This document shows positions 45,387 through 59,875 of a stretch of 64,000 nucleotides of DNA, in pieces. The DNA is from Ptychodera flava (Eukaryota; Hemichordata; Enteropneusta; Ptychoderidae): positions 41,308,694-41,372,693 of the forward strand of contig NC_091934.1 of NCBI RefSeq assembly GCF_041260155.1, written 5' to 3'. Numbering within the stretch: the first letter of the stretch is position 1; each line of letters opens with the position of its first letter. Both the position numbers and the translations under genes were made by a program. The notes under the pieces were generated by a model. The model made no database searches and was not told where the DNA came from. It was given only the letters and a program-made list of their open reading frames with translations.

Positions 45387-47619
45387 TTAAAATAAACCCT
45401 CTGTCCTTACTTTTTTGAGCCAGTGAGGCTAGACGTACCTATTTTCTGGTGACATCACGTGTTCTGGTGGATCACGACAAAGGAGCATGAGGCGATATAG
45501 AGATGGTGCTAAGCAATTTGCAACTGAAGGACTAGTATTTAGACAAAACTTCAATGCGCAATAATCAGGTCACGTGGTGCACCGTCGCATGCAGTGCACT
45601 TACATGTATTCATATAAAAGAAGTGGAAAAGTAGCAGCCTACAGACCAACATCGTCGTAAATCACGTGCCCCTTTACGGCAACAGCTTGGCGTTACCCGC
45701 TTGATTTTTGCGTGGGTCGCGGAGTGGAAATCATGCGCTGGCTCGCGGGAATGACAGACCAACATCTCTTAAAGATCGTTACAAAGGAGTTCTTTCAACA
45801 TTTAAAGGAGAAACTAAACTAGGGTGCTGTTCACTTAATGTCTACAAATCAAAATGTTTTTAGAATACCAATAAGCCTACAACATAAGATGATCCTTATC
45901 ACTTCTTTTTATAAAGTTAAATGAAATCAAACGATATAGCGTCGCTATGACTGAAGGAATTTGTGGGACAATTTAACTTGCTGATCGCCTGATGACTTTC
46001 TTGTTGACATTTTATGTTCAATTCATGTTTAGCGTATCACTCGCCAAAGTAACGTATATGGAAGGGACGCGACAAATTTTTCTGTAACTAGTGTTTTCAG
46101 ACATTAGATTACCCTTACAAAACATGGGTGACCCCTCACGTCGCCTGGACTAAGCTACTAAAACCATGATATCATGGTATCTTTTAGGAAATGAACAACA
46201 GAAGGCTTGGGCCATTGGTAAGCAATTTCTAATTACGTCAACTGCATGGTTGGCAATTTTAAAAAGTAAAATCCAAGTTCGATTTCATTATCTTTAAATT
46301 ATTGTACCAGGGTTTCAATGAAAACTTTTCTCTCACTTCAAGATAGAATGTTGAAAAAACTACCGACACCTGCGATAAATCCATAGAATGATTTTCTGAA
46401 CTTTGTGTTTCGCTGTTGCTCAGATCGTGGTCATGTCATGCCATGATCTTTACATTTCACATGGTGCCCTTTGTCACACTGCTGTTAAACGCTTACTCTA
46501 GCTTCGGGCATCAGTAAATCATTTGTGATAACATGTCAGGTCAAGCATTTCCATGCAAATACTGGCCAAACAAAAGACTGTATCGTAAGCGTGTAAGATT
46601 GATAAGATTTTCTAAAGGCAATACTCGTATTCCCTTATGCTTCAATTGGTACAAAAATTACAGTAGAAATGCTCTTCTCACATTAAAGATGTTGTATTCA
46701 CGCCATGAAGAGTAAATTTTGGAGAGAACTTCAACTTTGCAGTTCAGGTTGTTAGACTATTACCTTAAGAATGGTTATCTACTGGTCAAAGACACTTGCA
46801 GAATAGACATTAAAACGAAAGTGGGGGTTCAAATATGTACTGGGAACATTCGCTTCTCGAAAAAAGTTTCTGTTATTATTTTTGTATGTCGTTTTTAAAT
46901 ATTCACATGGATTATTTGAGTCCTGAACACCCTTTATAAATATTTATATAATTCTATATAATTCTATGAGTATCCCATCATCATGGTCAAATCGAACGAT
47001 AACATACTGATTTTCGATTATTAATGAAAGAAGGTCGTAGCCAGAATAATCTAGATTTAAACACTTCATGACAATTATTTTCTTTTCTTTAGCAGACTCC
47101 TCCACAAGCTCCCATGCTTGTCCTGAAAATTCGCCTTTTCCAAACAAAAAAAATAAATATGTATTGTTCTTGCGGGAGCGCCTATTTGAAGGTAGGGTTG
47201 CCAGTAGCTTTACAGACAGCAGGGGGTTAATTATTTTCGCCTTTTAACTCCAGTCTGATAAATCTACTCTTTGGCTAGTCTACCGCACAGTTAAATTCTT
47301 CAGTAAAATAGGACAGTGTATGAATTAACCATCTTAGCGAATCCCTGTCATTTGTTCAATACACTTATATACACACCTGTAATACCTCTTGGTTAACTCC
47401 TCATTAGTATTAATATCGAGAGCCATTACACCGACACACCCATTGAGAGCAGTCAGCATAGTTTAAATGCTGGTAATTGTCTGGTCCTGGACGGAAAATT
47501 CAGGATATTCTCTCAGGTGAGTATATTCAGCATGTGATCAATGATATCGTAGAGAAGGGATTTCCTTCTTCGTGCTCATTATAGTTTTCCTGGTGGTGTA
47601 AAGTGAGAGAAAGGTTGAG
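45387..47619. other. Mostly unrecognised; one candidate terminal exon on the - strand
   Basis: On the - strand, about 47117-46944, an open stretch follows an AATTTTCAG acceptor and ends at a stop. It reads QAWELVEESAKEKKIIVMKC and continues to IELYRII. Its balanced composition looks protein-like, but no family or neighbouring exon was recognised. Confidence in the exon is about 0.25. Confidence 0.3.
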
Positions 47620-48255
47620 CTCAGCGTCATACCTTGATCTGTTTTTTTGAAATTAGACAAAAATAAATCGTACACCAAGTTGTACGACAAAAGGAACGAT
47701 TTTGAAATCACTGACTTTTCCTACTTGACCAGTAATATTCCGACCTGTCCAGCTTATGGTTTGTAAATTTCATAACTCCCGAGATACTGTAGAGCTTGTG
47801 ATCCATATGAAGACTTTCGAGTGAGACAGAGTTTTCTAGAGCCGATGAGACAGGTATTTTCACGAAGTAGGTTTCAAAGATCATTGAAGAAGTTCTACGG
47901 TAGATATGGAGATCTTATATCAAAATATGACAAATCTCACTCGGATGATGAGATACAGTACTCCTGACTTTGAATCACAATTTGGAAACTAGCAGAATTA
48001 CCATAAAACTGCTTTTTTAACTTTTTTGTTCAATTTTGACGGGCGTGGCATACTAACAGGGACCGCTTACCTATTCCTGACCCCTGGTACCATGACTTCG
48101 CTACTTGTTCGAGATTGCTATTGATTTTGTCAGTTTGTAGTTGTTGTTGTTGTTGTTTCTGCTAATGCTGCTGTTGTTTTGTCTTGGACCTGGTGATTTA
48201 CCAGCCTTGAATGATAAGGATTGCTGCAATTGATTTGATGCCGCATTTTGTAAAA
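47620..48255 (+). mobile_element. Penelope-like element 3' fragment
   Basis: The translated segment [11 protein letters not shown] followed by SNIPTCPAYG matches the region downstream of the catalytic box in the fragment at 53514-54566. The 3' end (about 48190-48255) carries the shared tail GATTGCTGCAATTGATTTGA. It is a 5'-truncated, inactive copy. The family is assigned by motif memory only. Confidence 0.6.
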
Positions 48256-49513
48256 TTTACGTGCACAAAACGAAAGTTGGAATCCATCCAGGTGACTCCA
48301 TATTGAAAATGGTTGCTAGATCTTAAGGAGATAGTCAACAAAACTCTTTTGTATACGTTAGGTATCTATATAGACAATCCAGCTAGAAAATCATTTGACT
48401 TTGACACATGGAAAAGAATTCATGGGATTACAAAAGGTGAAATGAAAATAGGTCACCATTCTGGGGAAGTGTGAACGTCAATAGTCTTTATAGAAGTCGT
48501 CGGCGATAATCAGATTTTTGTAGGAATGAAAGTTACTTTAGTCTAGATTTTACGAAAATCACTCCTCAATGCGAAAAATATACGATATTTGACAGATTTT
48601 CTTATAATATTATCTACAGAAAAATGTCTATGGAGCACGGACTTAAGATGAGCACACACGCACGCACAGTCAATCAATGAATCAATCTTGAATAATAAAG
48701 AAATGAGTAGTGAACGTGCGGTAATTTTAAAAACTTAGGAAAAGAGAGGGTGACATTTAGGAAATCAGATAGACGGAAGATACATATAGGGCCACCTCAT
48801 AATAATAATTGACAGGTCCTCAATGTCATTTATTCACGTGCAATATCTTGAAATTATTGTACGGGTTCCGAAGTTTATCTCGAGCACAATCTGAAATGTT
48901 CTGGCCATTGATTCACTCTGGCCTGGCATGACAGGTGAGAACTTTCGTTCTATCAGTAGTCGAAGGCGTTAACTTTGAAAACTCCTGTATTGCCTTGTTT
49001 GCATTTTCGAGTGACGTACACACATAGTGCCTTAACACAAGGCAGACAACTCTAATTCAAAATAATCCATGTTGCATATGGTTTTAAGTATCATGTTTGC
49101 TTTTATGTGACTCTCACTATTGTTTAAATGAGTGATGCAAATGAATTCAGCACAACCGACAGTGAATTTATGATACAGCGAAAAAAACAACGAAAAACAG
49201 ACAAACAAACAAAACAAACAAAATAAAGACAAGTCGTTGTATTGTGAGCTCTTTGTAATGCTCTTTACTCTTAAGAATCCATTTTAGTTTTAATTAAGAG
49301 GTACAAATGACATTGTGTTAAACGTACATGTAGATTTCATTAAAATAGGCTAAGGTAATAGCAGTACAAAAATTTATAATTGCTACATCACACATTGCAA
49401 TTAGGAGCGTTCACATAACTGAAAATCTATAACAAATGCGTAAATATGTCAAACGTTTTGTTATCAGAAAAATAAATTATCATTCTCAGAATAGCCATCA
49501 ACGGCGTTTCTCC
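48256..49513. other. No gene recognised
   Basis: AT-rich sequence up to the start of duplication copy 2. Nothing coding or structured is seen. Confidence 0.4.
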
Positions 49514-49720
49514 AATTTCTTACAGCTACATCACACCAATTTACAATGATTTGAATAGGAACATCTGGGGAGTTAGCGGGCCGGTGAATGATGTACTGAC
49601 CGGTTTCCATTGTTACCCGGTCCACTGAAGCCACGGAGTCCACGGAGACAATTTGCCCTCCTGGCGTCGGGCAAATTGTCACCTACTCTTGGGCAAATAA
49701 ACCCATGTATTCAGGCAATA
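49514..49720. repeat. Palindromic repeat, reduced form in copy 2
   Basis: Corresponds to 963-1085 joined directly to about 1738-1830. The GACAATTTGCCC / GGGCAAATTGTC mini-palindrome is kept, while the large inverted arms are absent. Confidence 0.65.
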
Positions 49721-50093
49721 ATATATAATAACTACCAAGTCGTAGTAATCATTTTAAATTACTATGCTTGCACATATTTTTTCTCTTTCACTTTTTAGGT
49801 CATTCGTTCTCACGTGAGGAGCACATACAATGGATGGTCAGTCAATGACCCCTCGTACCACCTGTGGTGAGAACCTGAAAGAATTTGTGAGCAGAGAACC
49901 AAAGGTATCCAAAATCTCCATAAAAGCATATTTTTGCCAGTGTGGAATCAACAGACAAACCTATTTCTATATATGAGCTCAGTTAAAAATTAGCCAGACA
50001 GGGAAACATTTGTTGTCCTTGTCCTCCCGCCCCCATGCTTGTCCTGTGACAGTTACCTTTTCAGGGAAGAATTCAAAAGAAAAGACGACCTAA

Positions 50094-51369
50094 GGTAGCC
50101 GTCATTATTTACGGCCTGGGGGAGGGTCGGAGGAATTTCAGCGGAAACTTCGAAATTTTGAGTAACCCCTTGTCAACCATAATGAATTTGATTAACCCCC
50201 TCTGTAACTAAGAAATTTTGACTGCCTCCCCCTCCCCAACTCAGAAAAGTTGGATACCAATATTTGTAAAATTTACAAAATACATGAACAGCAACAGGTA
50301 AAGACCTTTCAAATGCCGAGGTAACCTGCTAGATTATCGTTGGTTATCTCATTACGATTGAAAAGGGTAAAACCAACAAAAAGAAATTCAAAGTGACAAC
50401 AAAATGCAGATATAACCATATAATATTGTTTAATTTAGATGGGTATCATGACAGGGTTTTCACTAGGATATCTGACTGGGGAGAATTCGAAAGTACATGG
50501 CGGAGAACATGCGAGAGGCTTAGTGGAAAAGTGTCAGAGGAGGCTGTCTTCTATCTTGCTTTGAAAGTTTGAGAAATTGATGTGTGCAATCTTGCAGCAG
50601 TATCGTGCAATCTGAGAAGTGTTTTTAATTTGTTTTTTCACTAAGTAAAACTGTTAGAATACCCCAAGGGAGAGAGCACGAGAGGGGATACCCCTCTCGT
50701 ATTGAACATTTTTAGAAATTGATGCGTGTAATGGTGCAATCTGAGAGGTGTTTCAATTTACTTTGCACCCGGTAAAACTGTTTGAAAATGACATGGAAAT
50801 CAGATAGCTTTATTGTATGATCAGTGTTTGAGTCACAATATTCAAATACTGAACAATGACAATACATTTTGTAAAAAACAGTTCTCAGTTTGCCTGAGAT
50901 GGAAGACCAAAGAATATACAGGCATTGGAAATATGTGACCTTTTTATGTCAAAATTGTTACTGAACTGAAGTCAATTAAAATTTATATTCTGTGATAATA
51001 AAGAATGAATTCACAACAGTTAAGTTTTGTCCTAGATCCTGTGAAAAATTTGAGAAACTGATTTATGCAACGGTGCGGTCTGGTACAATCTGAGAGGTGT
51101 TTTCAATTTGTCTTTTACAAGTAAAACTGTCAGAACACCCAAAGGGGAGATCACGAGAAGGGATGTGCCCCCTCTTGCACAAAAAATTTGAGAAATTCAT
51201 GTGTGAAATGGTGCAATCTGAGAGGTATTTCAACTGATTTTGCACAAAAAAAATCGTGTAACCCCATTCTTTCTGTCCACATTTTGAGCAACCCCCCTAA
51301 AAGTTTTCAATTTTTTGAGTGAGCCCCTCACATTCCTCTGATTCCCAGGCTATAAATAATTACGGCTCC
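50094..51369. mobile_element. Non-autonomous TIR DNA transposon (copy 2)
   Basis: Counterpart of 2191-3471 with the same ends, flanks and internal repeats and scattered small differences. The insertion predates the duplication. Confidence 0.6.
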
Positions 51370-51518
51370 TTAATGACCACGTTTATCCCAAAATCGACTT
51401 ATAAAACTTATAAATGATTCAAAACTAAGATACAGTATTGCAAACCGTTTAACATCTTTGGTATGGAGATGAAGCTTTTATAAGTAGATTAATTCAAGTA
51501 ACCTATGCCTGAATAACA

Positions 51519-51605
51519 ATGGCGCTTTCAGAAAGAGAAAACTTGCTTGACGATGAACTTGTGGCCAAAACAGTTTATAGGAAGATGACAAAAGGAATTG
51601 CATAG
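51519..51605 (+). CDS. Candidate first coding exon of SAMHD1-like copy 2
   Basis: Identical to 3621-3707. The same weak ACA|GTTTAT donor would join it in phase to 51888. The identity fits constraint, but the short length makes that weak evidence. Confidence 0.35.
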   Translation: MALSERENLLDDELVAKTVYRKMTKGIA

Positions 51606-51773
51606 TTCTAATAATGGTATTGATGAAGGTCACACAGAATACGTAACGTCAACCATTCATTGTTCTTCTCTTGTACAGTGTATAGTGATGCATGGGCCAT
51701 GGACATGTCTGGATCCTACATTGCGTTCATACAAATAAAGAACGACTATGTTATACAAAGGAGAACAAACAAT

Positions 51774-51816
51774 ACTTGAATGATAACGATTGCTGGAATT
51801 GATTTGATGTCATATA
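51774..51816 (+). mobile_element. Relic of Penelope-like 3' tail (copy 2)
   Basis: Counterpart of 3875-3917; here TTGAATGATAACGATTGCTG is closer to the family tail than in copy 1. Confidence 0.5.
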
Positions 51817-51887
51817 GATATAATCATTTTAGCGTCAAGTGTCTTTGACGTATATTCATTACAACTGTCATGTTCATTCTCTGACAG

Positions 51888-54800
51888 GTATTTCAAGACC
51901 CAATTCACGGAACCGTTGAGCTAGATCCTGTGTACATGGTCATTATCGACAAGCCAGAGTTCCAACGTTTGAGGGAGATAAAACAGCTTGGAACAGTCAG
52001 CTTTGTATATCCGGGTGCTGTCCACACACGATTTGAGCACAGTATAGGGTAACACATTACTTTCATAGTATTGGTAATGTGGCTTTTTTAATACCAAAGT
52101 ATCAAGCTTAAAACCCTTTGCCGTTAGCTCATGGTTATTCGTTTTCTGTATTATTTCGTTTTACAGCACATGCTACTTAGCCTTGAGGATGGTCAGGCAT
52201 TTAAAAGAAAAATATCAAGAAAGTCTGGGAATAACAAAGGAAGAGGAGTTATGCATCGGATTAGCGGCGCTGTGTCATGATTTGGGCAAGTGGCTAGCTG
52301 TGAAACGTTTTTATTCTGGTTTTGAGAGTTCAACACTTTTGGAAATTCTTTAATAGCTTTTTAAAATTACATTATGTTTTAAACTTAGTCGTAGCACTAG
52401 TAAATTTTATGTATCTCTTCAGGCCATGGTCCATTTTCCCATCTATTTGACGATCAGTTTCTTCCACGATACAAACCTCTTGGATACGAAGATTGGTCTG
52501 TAAGTAAGAAGTCTTATTAATTGTGGAAAAATACTTGTTTTCCTTGTGATTTTGGATTCACTTTCAAAATTACCGATAACCAATGATCGACAGGCTACTA
52601 TTTAATTTACCGCAGCTGAGTTGTAAACCTTCGTTTTCAGCAAAACATGCCCGGTAATGAAATACCACTGCAACGCTAAAAGCGACAGAGCAAACAAGTT
52701 TTTTTTCACTCTCACAAGATATTCTTAATCCAAGATTAGACTATGATTAGTCAAAATGTTTTATGCATCATGTAGGTAAAGTAACCCAGTTATTATCTGT
52801 ATCTGAGTCTTGGCTGTATTGGTTCTTCAGCTAAATAGGTAGATAAATTTAATGGAAACATTTGCAAAATTCTGAGATGAATAAAGAAATTACAGTTTAC
52901 GGCTTTCTGTCAACATTTTTGAGTCCAAAATTCCATAGCCTATAAACTAGGTCGACCAAATTATAATGCCGCTTTCTAATTTGGAAAAATTTAATTGTAA
53001 TCTTCTATTGTAATCTTCTAATGTGAAATTATTTCAATTCAGCATGAACTTGGATCCATCAAAATATTTGATGAAATGGTTGATAAGTACAATTTCAGAG
53101 GTGTGTTCAGGACTTTTGGCTACGAGATGAATGGTCATGACTTTCATTTGATAAAAGAAATGATATACGGACCACTTGTCAGAAGCGACAACAATGAGGA
53201 GAGAGAATACAAAAAGGTAAGCTCGTTTGGTCACCAATGTACAACACCCACTTATGGACTCTTTCGCACCCTTAAAAAACTGGTAGAAAATTCGAAATTG
53301 TTTGACGAGATTGGCGCAAACGTAATATTAACAAAATTGTACATTACGCAGACTTGCGTTCAAAAGTACAGTACAACTCAAGAAAAAATTTGGTAATTAA
53401 TCTCTGAGATTTGTAAAAAGATTTTTTTTCACCGATGAGAACTAATGTTTCGCTTGCAGATCTGTATGTTGGTTTCCTTGCGTAAGCTCAGTCTTTTAAC
53501 TAAACTGTAAATAAATAGACATCAAATCAGGTCCAATAATCGTTATCATTCAAGGTAAACTATGAAATTTACCAGGTCCAAGGAACATATAGATGATGAC
53601 AAAGGCAATGGGGCCATCTTGAACCACGAAATAGTGGTGGTACCAGGTGTCCGGAATGGGTAAGCGTACCCTGCCAGCTAGCCGCACCCGTCAAGATTGA
53701 CCAAAAGCGACAAATTCATTGTTATTTGGTGAATTCACCAAATTACTTTTGTGAGTCAAAATTTGGTATGCTGTCACTCATCATTTGAGAAACAGACAGG
53801 TCATATTTGGATACAACATCTCCGTATCTACCGTAGAACTTCTTAAATGATTTCACTAATCTACTTTCTGAGAATCCTTGCCTCACTAACTTTTGAGCTA
53901 ATAGGCTGTGTCAATATGAATGGCATGCTCTACTGTATCTGAGGAGTTGTGAAATATACACACCATAAGCTGGAGATGACGGTATATTGCTCGACAAAAA
54001 GGGAAAGTTTATGATTTCAAAATTGAAATCGTCTCTTTTGTCATACAGCTTAGTATATAGTGTATTATGTCTAATTTCAAACAATACATCTAGGTATGAT
54101 GCCGAGTCCACACTTTCAGTTGTTTCTTTTATTTCTAAATCATCTGGGTAGATTAGGTGTAGATAATTGGATATACCAGGATTGTTTTAAACTGATGAGA
54201 TCATCGATATATCTGTGGGTGTTGTTAAATCGCTTGGCAATCCTTTTACACCCAGATTTCTGAAGTGATTGCATGAACTCTGCTTCATACAAATATAAAA
54301 ATAAGTCTGCAAGAAGTGGGGCGCAGTTTGTGCCCATGGGAATGCCTATGGTTTGCCTGAATGTCATGCCAGCAAACTTGATAATATGTTGTCAATTAGG
54401 AAATATAGCATTTGAATCACCTCAACATCACTGTATTTGAGTTTGGCATCACTGTTGTTGGTGAAATAGCCTAAGTTGCGCTTGATGGCAATGTATTCAT
54501 ACCATTCTTGTAAAAGAAGGCTTTCTTCACGAGAGATGATAGCCTGTCTTTAAGTTTGTTAAGCATCACCATTGCTAGCAACCTTATAAAATAAGGTAGA
54601 AATCTATTAGTGTTAGCTTTTAGATCATTCTATCCAAGGAGCACTTCAATATTAGAATTGAGTCGGTGTTTATAACGTTATCAATTAGTTATCTTTAATC
54701 TAGTCTCACATGGGTCAAGTCGTTTTCTGGATGCTTTGAGCACGACCTTCAAACAAATGTCTTTGTTGATTCAATTATTTCGGCATTAACAGACACATTT

Positions 54801-57800
54801 TCAAGTATCTAGTATACTAGATTCTATTAACAGTGCCAACCTCTCGTCGATATATGTTCAGCTAATTAATGATAATTTTACATTTGTTTTACAGGCTGAA
54901 GCCTACACCGCGATCCAGCCAAATCGACAGTTCCTATACGAGGTGAGTTCCGAACCGATTACAGATGAGTAGATTTTCGTAAATAGATCCTACGCAAATA
55001 CAATACTATCCACTCACAAGTCACGTGTAGCGAAATCAACTGGTATTGATGTGCTGAACATCCTTGTTGAGAGTACATGCATGCGTATTAAGATGACATG
55101 AGATTATCCCTTATCCATATAGATTGTGTCTAATAAAGCGAATCAGATCGACGTTGATAAGTGGGACTATTTTGCAAGGGACAGCTATCATCTAGGTGTA
55201 TCATCCAATTTCCTGCACGATCGATTCATCAAGTTTGCACGTGTATTGCAAGTTCCACGGAAGGGCGAACGAATGAAAGAAATATGCTACAGAGATAAGG
55301 TGAGTATAACTTTGTTGCCTTTTGAAAAATAACGAAGAAAGGATTAACCCTGGTTTCATGATAAAGTAAATGCAATTATTGGAAGCAAAATTCATTAGTT
55401 GTTTCTTGTAGCGAATATTATCCAATAAAACGTCATGTCTTCTGATTTAAATCGTACAGTAACGCTTCTTCTGATAGGGGGGGTCGAATATTTTCGTTGA
55501 TAGCTTTGTCAGTACATTGTCATCGTGCTTATGTATTGTTTGTTTCATTACTCCTGCTTATCCATTAACGCACCTTGTTGACTCTGGAGTTTAGGCAGAC
55601 CATAGAGTGACTCGTTTCTATACTACTGAAATGCCAAAACAGTTATAAATTGTTTTGTTCCCTTATTATTGTTAAAATCATATTGTTTAACAGGAAGCAC
55701 ACAGTGCATACGAGATGTTCCACACAAGATATCGTCTCTATCGTATGGCATGTTTTCATCCAGTTACTGTTGCAGTTAATATTATGTGAGTCTTTACGTG
55801 CTCAAAGTTCCGTAAACTTACCAATGTAAAGGTATTTGATATTCGCGTAAGGAACACCTTATGTCAATTGCAAGGCGCATTTAGTTCAAATCAAATCAGC
55901 TTCAAGGGCAACTTAAAGCACAGCTTTTTGTGATATTCTTATTTCAGATGCCTTAACACGACTTGGCAATCGGATTATTTTGCGAGATCTCGTTAAAAAA
56001 CTTTCAAAGTTAAAATAAGCTATTATATATTTTAAATGCTAAGATGAAAATCTGACTAAAATAAAACTTTTACATTATTAGATCTTATATCTAAATATGG
56101 CAAATCTGTCACTCAGATGATGAAAGACAGTATTCCCGACTTTGACTCAGAACAGTAATTTAGCAGATAGCTGAATTACCGTACAATAACTTTGTCACAC
56201 CAGTTCAATCTTGACGGGTGTAGCATGCTAGCAGGGTACGCTTACCCATTCCGGACACCTGGTACCACCATTATATAGTGGTTCAAGATTGTACTACCGA
56301 TTTTGTCAGTGATCTTATGTTTCTTTGTGTGTTTGTTTTTACTGTTTATTGGACCTGGTAATTTATTTGCCTTGAATGATAATGATTGCTGGAATCGATT
56401 TGATGTCATATTTCAAGGATTTGTGATGCGCTTGTAGAAGCTGCTCCCTACCTGACACTGACAAAGCCAAATGGGTAAGTTCCATTTTTTATTTTCTGAT
56501 TATTTTTCGAAAGAAATCTTCTAAAACCTGGCTCTACATAGTGCTGCCCAACTTTTATTATAATCAATGTTTTCATTGTTCATTGCTTTGATAAATAGTT
56601 TGTGAGCGGTACTCATAGCGAGTGCGTTTGCGGATGTTTCATGAACTCTACAGCGTGTGTTGGGGTCGCAGTCAGAAAAATAATTACTAAAATAGCTGGT
56701 AATATACTTCTTTTTAAGGTAGAATGCACCTCGGGGACAGGTATTTCGACTCAAAACATTTTTAACAATTCTTTTCTGTTGTATCACTTTCGGGGGGGGG
56801 GGTTACCTTGAAGCTCTTCAAGAAAAATAACTTTCACTTTCACCACTTCAGTCTTTTGGAAATCGAAAATGTTACTTTTCTCCATAGAGTTAACACACGG
56901 ATGGCGGCCATTTTGAATTTCAAATATCGAAAAATCTTTGGTAATTTATATCTCTAGTACATGTACCAAAATTCGAATTGTGACCTCCGATTTCTATTCT
57001 TGAATTTGGAAATGAATTACTGAAAGATTTCTCAAGCCGATGTTTAAGTCAATTACGAGGCGCATACTACCTATAGGGTGGGAATTTAGCCGAGTGGTTT
57101 GACTGTGACGTCTAAGTTCGCTAGGTGACTTGGTGTCACACGTTGAGAGTTCGAATCTCATCGAATTTACAGAATTATAAGTGTAATCACAGAAGTGTGA
57201 TCACAAAAGGAATGTTGTCATGATGTCTTTGTATTCAAAGCTGTAAATACAGAGCTCGTATTTGAAATAAATACTACTGATGTTAGAGTTATTACATAGG
57301 GTAAGAAAGATGTATGCAAATCTTATCTTCAAAATAACATTTAGGAAGCCTTACCAATTTATCCAAATATCCGAAATTAATGACAATAAAAGACGATCAT
57401 GGAAGTTTTGCTTGACCTAACAGGATCATAGAGGGTACTCGATAATGCTCTTAGCCAGCGTGGTATCGAAATAGCCTCCAGCAATTAAAAACTATACTCC
57501 GTGATAGTCGTCCCTGGAACACTACATACGGTAATCTTTAAATGTATCTATTTAAATCATGAATCACGAGTGGTATGGAGATTACTGAACCATTATTCAT
57601 AATTACTAATTCCGTTTATTTCTAGAGAGAAGTTTGATATGCTTATGATTCTGAAAGATATGGAGGCTTACCGAATGTTGGACGATACCATCTTAGGTGT
57701 AATACGTCGTTCACATGGAAATGTTAAACTCACCAAAGCAAGAACACTACTCGAACGGATTCAAAAACGAGAACTGTACAAGCTAATTAGAAGGATAAAG

Positions 57801-59790
57801 TTAGAGAAAGATGCGAAGGTCGCCGAAAATGTAAGCTATGTAGTGTATTCTAAGATAACAAACACCAAACAAAAACCCATTTTGAAGAGTGTGAGAACAA
57901 AACGGTCATTTATCCACCGCTACAAACTTCAAGTCCCAGTACCTGGTTCTACCGTCATCTTCGAAAAACAAAATTTGCTACTGAGATAAGTTTCAATGAA
58001 AATGAAGGTAAAGATATAAACAAGGAATTTATTGTAAATTGCCTTATCGTATGCATGACAAGTTGACATGGAAAGCATATTATATAGTTTAATTCAATCT
58101 ATTGACATTGAAGAATATGAAAAAACTGGCTGCCTAGTCGCAGTATTCGTCAAAAGAATATACAGTTAATTTACTCGCAATTGCTTATTATTGTACAAGT
58201 CAGAGAAACAAAAACAAAAACAAACAAAAAAGCATTTAACAATGTTAGAAATAAGTGAGAACGCTGTCAAGGTATTTCATCCAAAAATTAAACCTGTACA
58301 GGCTTCTTTACTTTCGTCTTGGATCGTGATCTACCATAGATTTATCGGAACGTCTTGAACTACAAAATGAGCCGCATGTCTACCTGATGTCTTTTGACAC
58401 TAAAATCAAATCAAATTCTGAAGCCACATTATGTAAATTCAAATTAAATTTACATTAATATACATACATTCGGCTCAAACAGATAAGTGTCAACAAGCAA
58501 ACGTTTGAATAAATTGAAGCAACATTACTTTTTATGTTTTAGCTTATTGAATAGGATATTTCATCATGAAATACTTTATTTGAAATTAAATGTGGATAAA
58601 CTCTTTATCATACTTTAATTGTTCATTGCCTTTCCTACTCAGGATGTGAAACTTGAAGATATAGTAAAACAAGATAACAGTTTTAAACTTGACGATATGT
58701 GTTTTAAGGTAGGCTACTAGATAATTGCACAGCTGAGATAAAACCAAACAGAAAAGCAATACGATCACGTCGTATCTCTTTTGTGTGGAAAGAACTCAAT
58801 AAGTCTATTAATCAGTATGTAAGCATGTAGATAAGCTATCTCTACATCTTGTCTGTTATAGTTCGACAGACCTTTTTTGCATAATTTCTTACTGTAGAAC
58901 TTTAATTACGTAGATTCTGGCATCAAGTCAAACAAAATCTAGCCAGATGCAGTCGGTATGAAAATGAAATATTGTGATAGATAACGTTCAAATTATATAT
59001 TCGTCCTATGACTATTTCTATATTTCGTGGCAGCTCTTGAAACATACCAAACAGACCATAGAAGTGAATTTAGATTTTAAATGTTGTCAAAACGTTCTTA
59101 ATTTCATACTTTCATTCACAACATCAATTTTGCTTACTACTATACAGATTGTAACTCTTGACTATGGGATGGGTGCCAAAAATCCTGTTGACAAAGTTCT
59201 GTTCTACAGCAAAAGAGATCCAGAACCTAGACCAATTCCACAGGATGAGGTACAGTCATTCATGTCACTCTTTTTTGTAAAAGTTAAAGCATACCTGTTA
59301 TTACTACTTTGTTCATTTTCATTTTAGAAAGCTAAGACAATTCACAGTGGTGGTTTCCAGTTTGTGTGTGCATTCTAAGTCGTAATTATTGCATATATGT
59401 CTGTATATTTAGCTAACAGATCATTCCTGTATCTACATTGATTAGTTATCTTGATTTCACAACTTTAAGTAATTCATAAATGACGCATAATATCAAGTAT
59501 CAGATATTGTCTGCATGTTACAGTAACTGATTTAATTCATTTTTTTGATACATGACAATTATTAACCGGCTAAACCTGGTCACCCTTACACTATTTCTCA
59601 AGGTGTCTCATCTGCTTCCCAAGACTTTCCAAGAACGTCAACTCTTTATTTATGTCAAAGACTCCGACAAAAAGGAAGTGGCCTCTAAATGTGTCGATGA
59701 ATGGGCTCAACATCAAACCTGGATACCCGTAAGATATATACATATATATATCTCCGAGATGCAGAGGTTACAGAGTTTTGTATTTTATAA

Positions 59791-59875
<85 letters not shown>

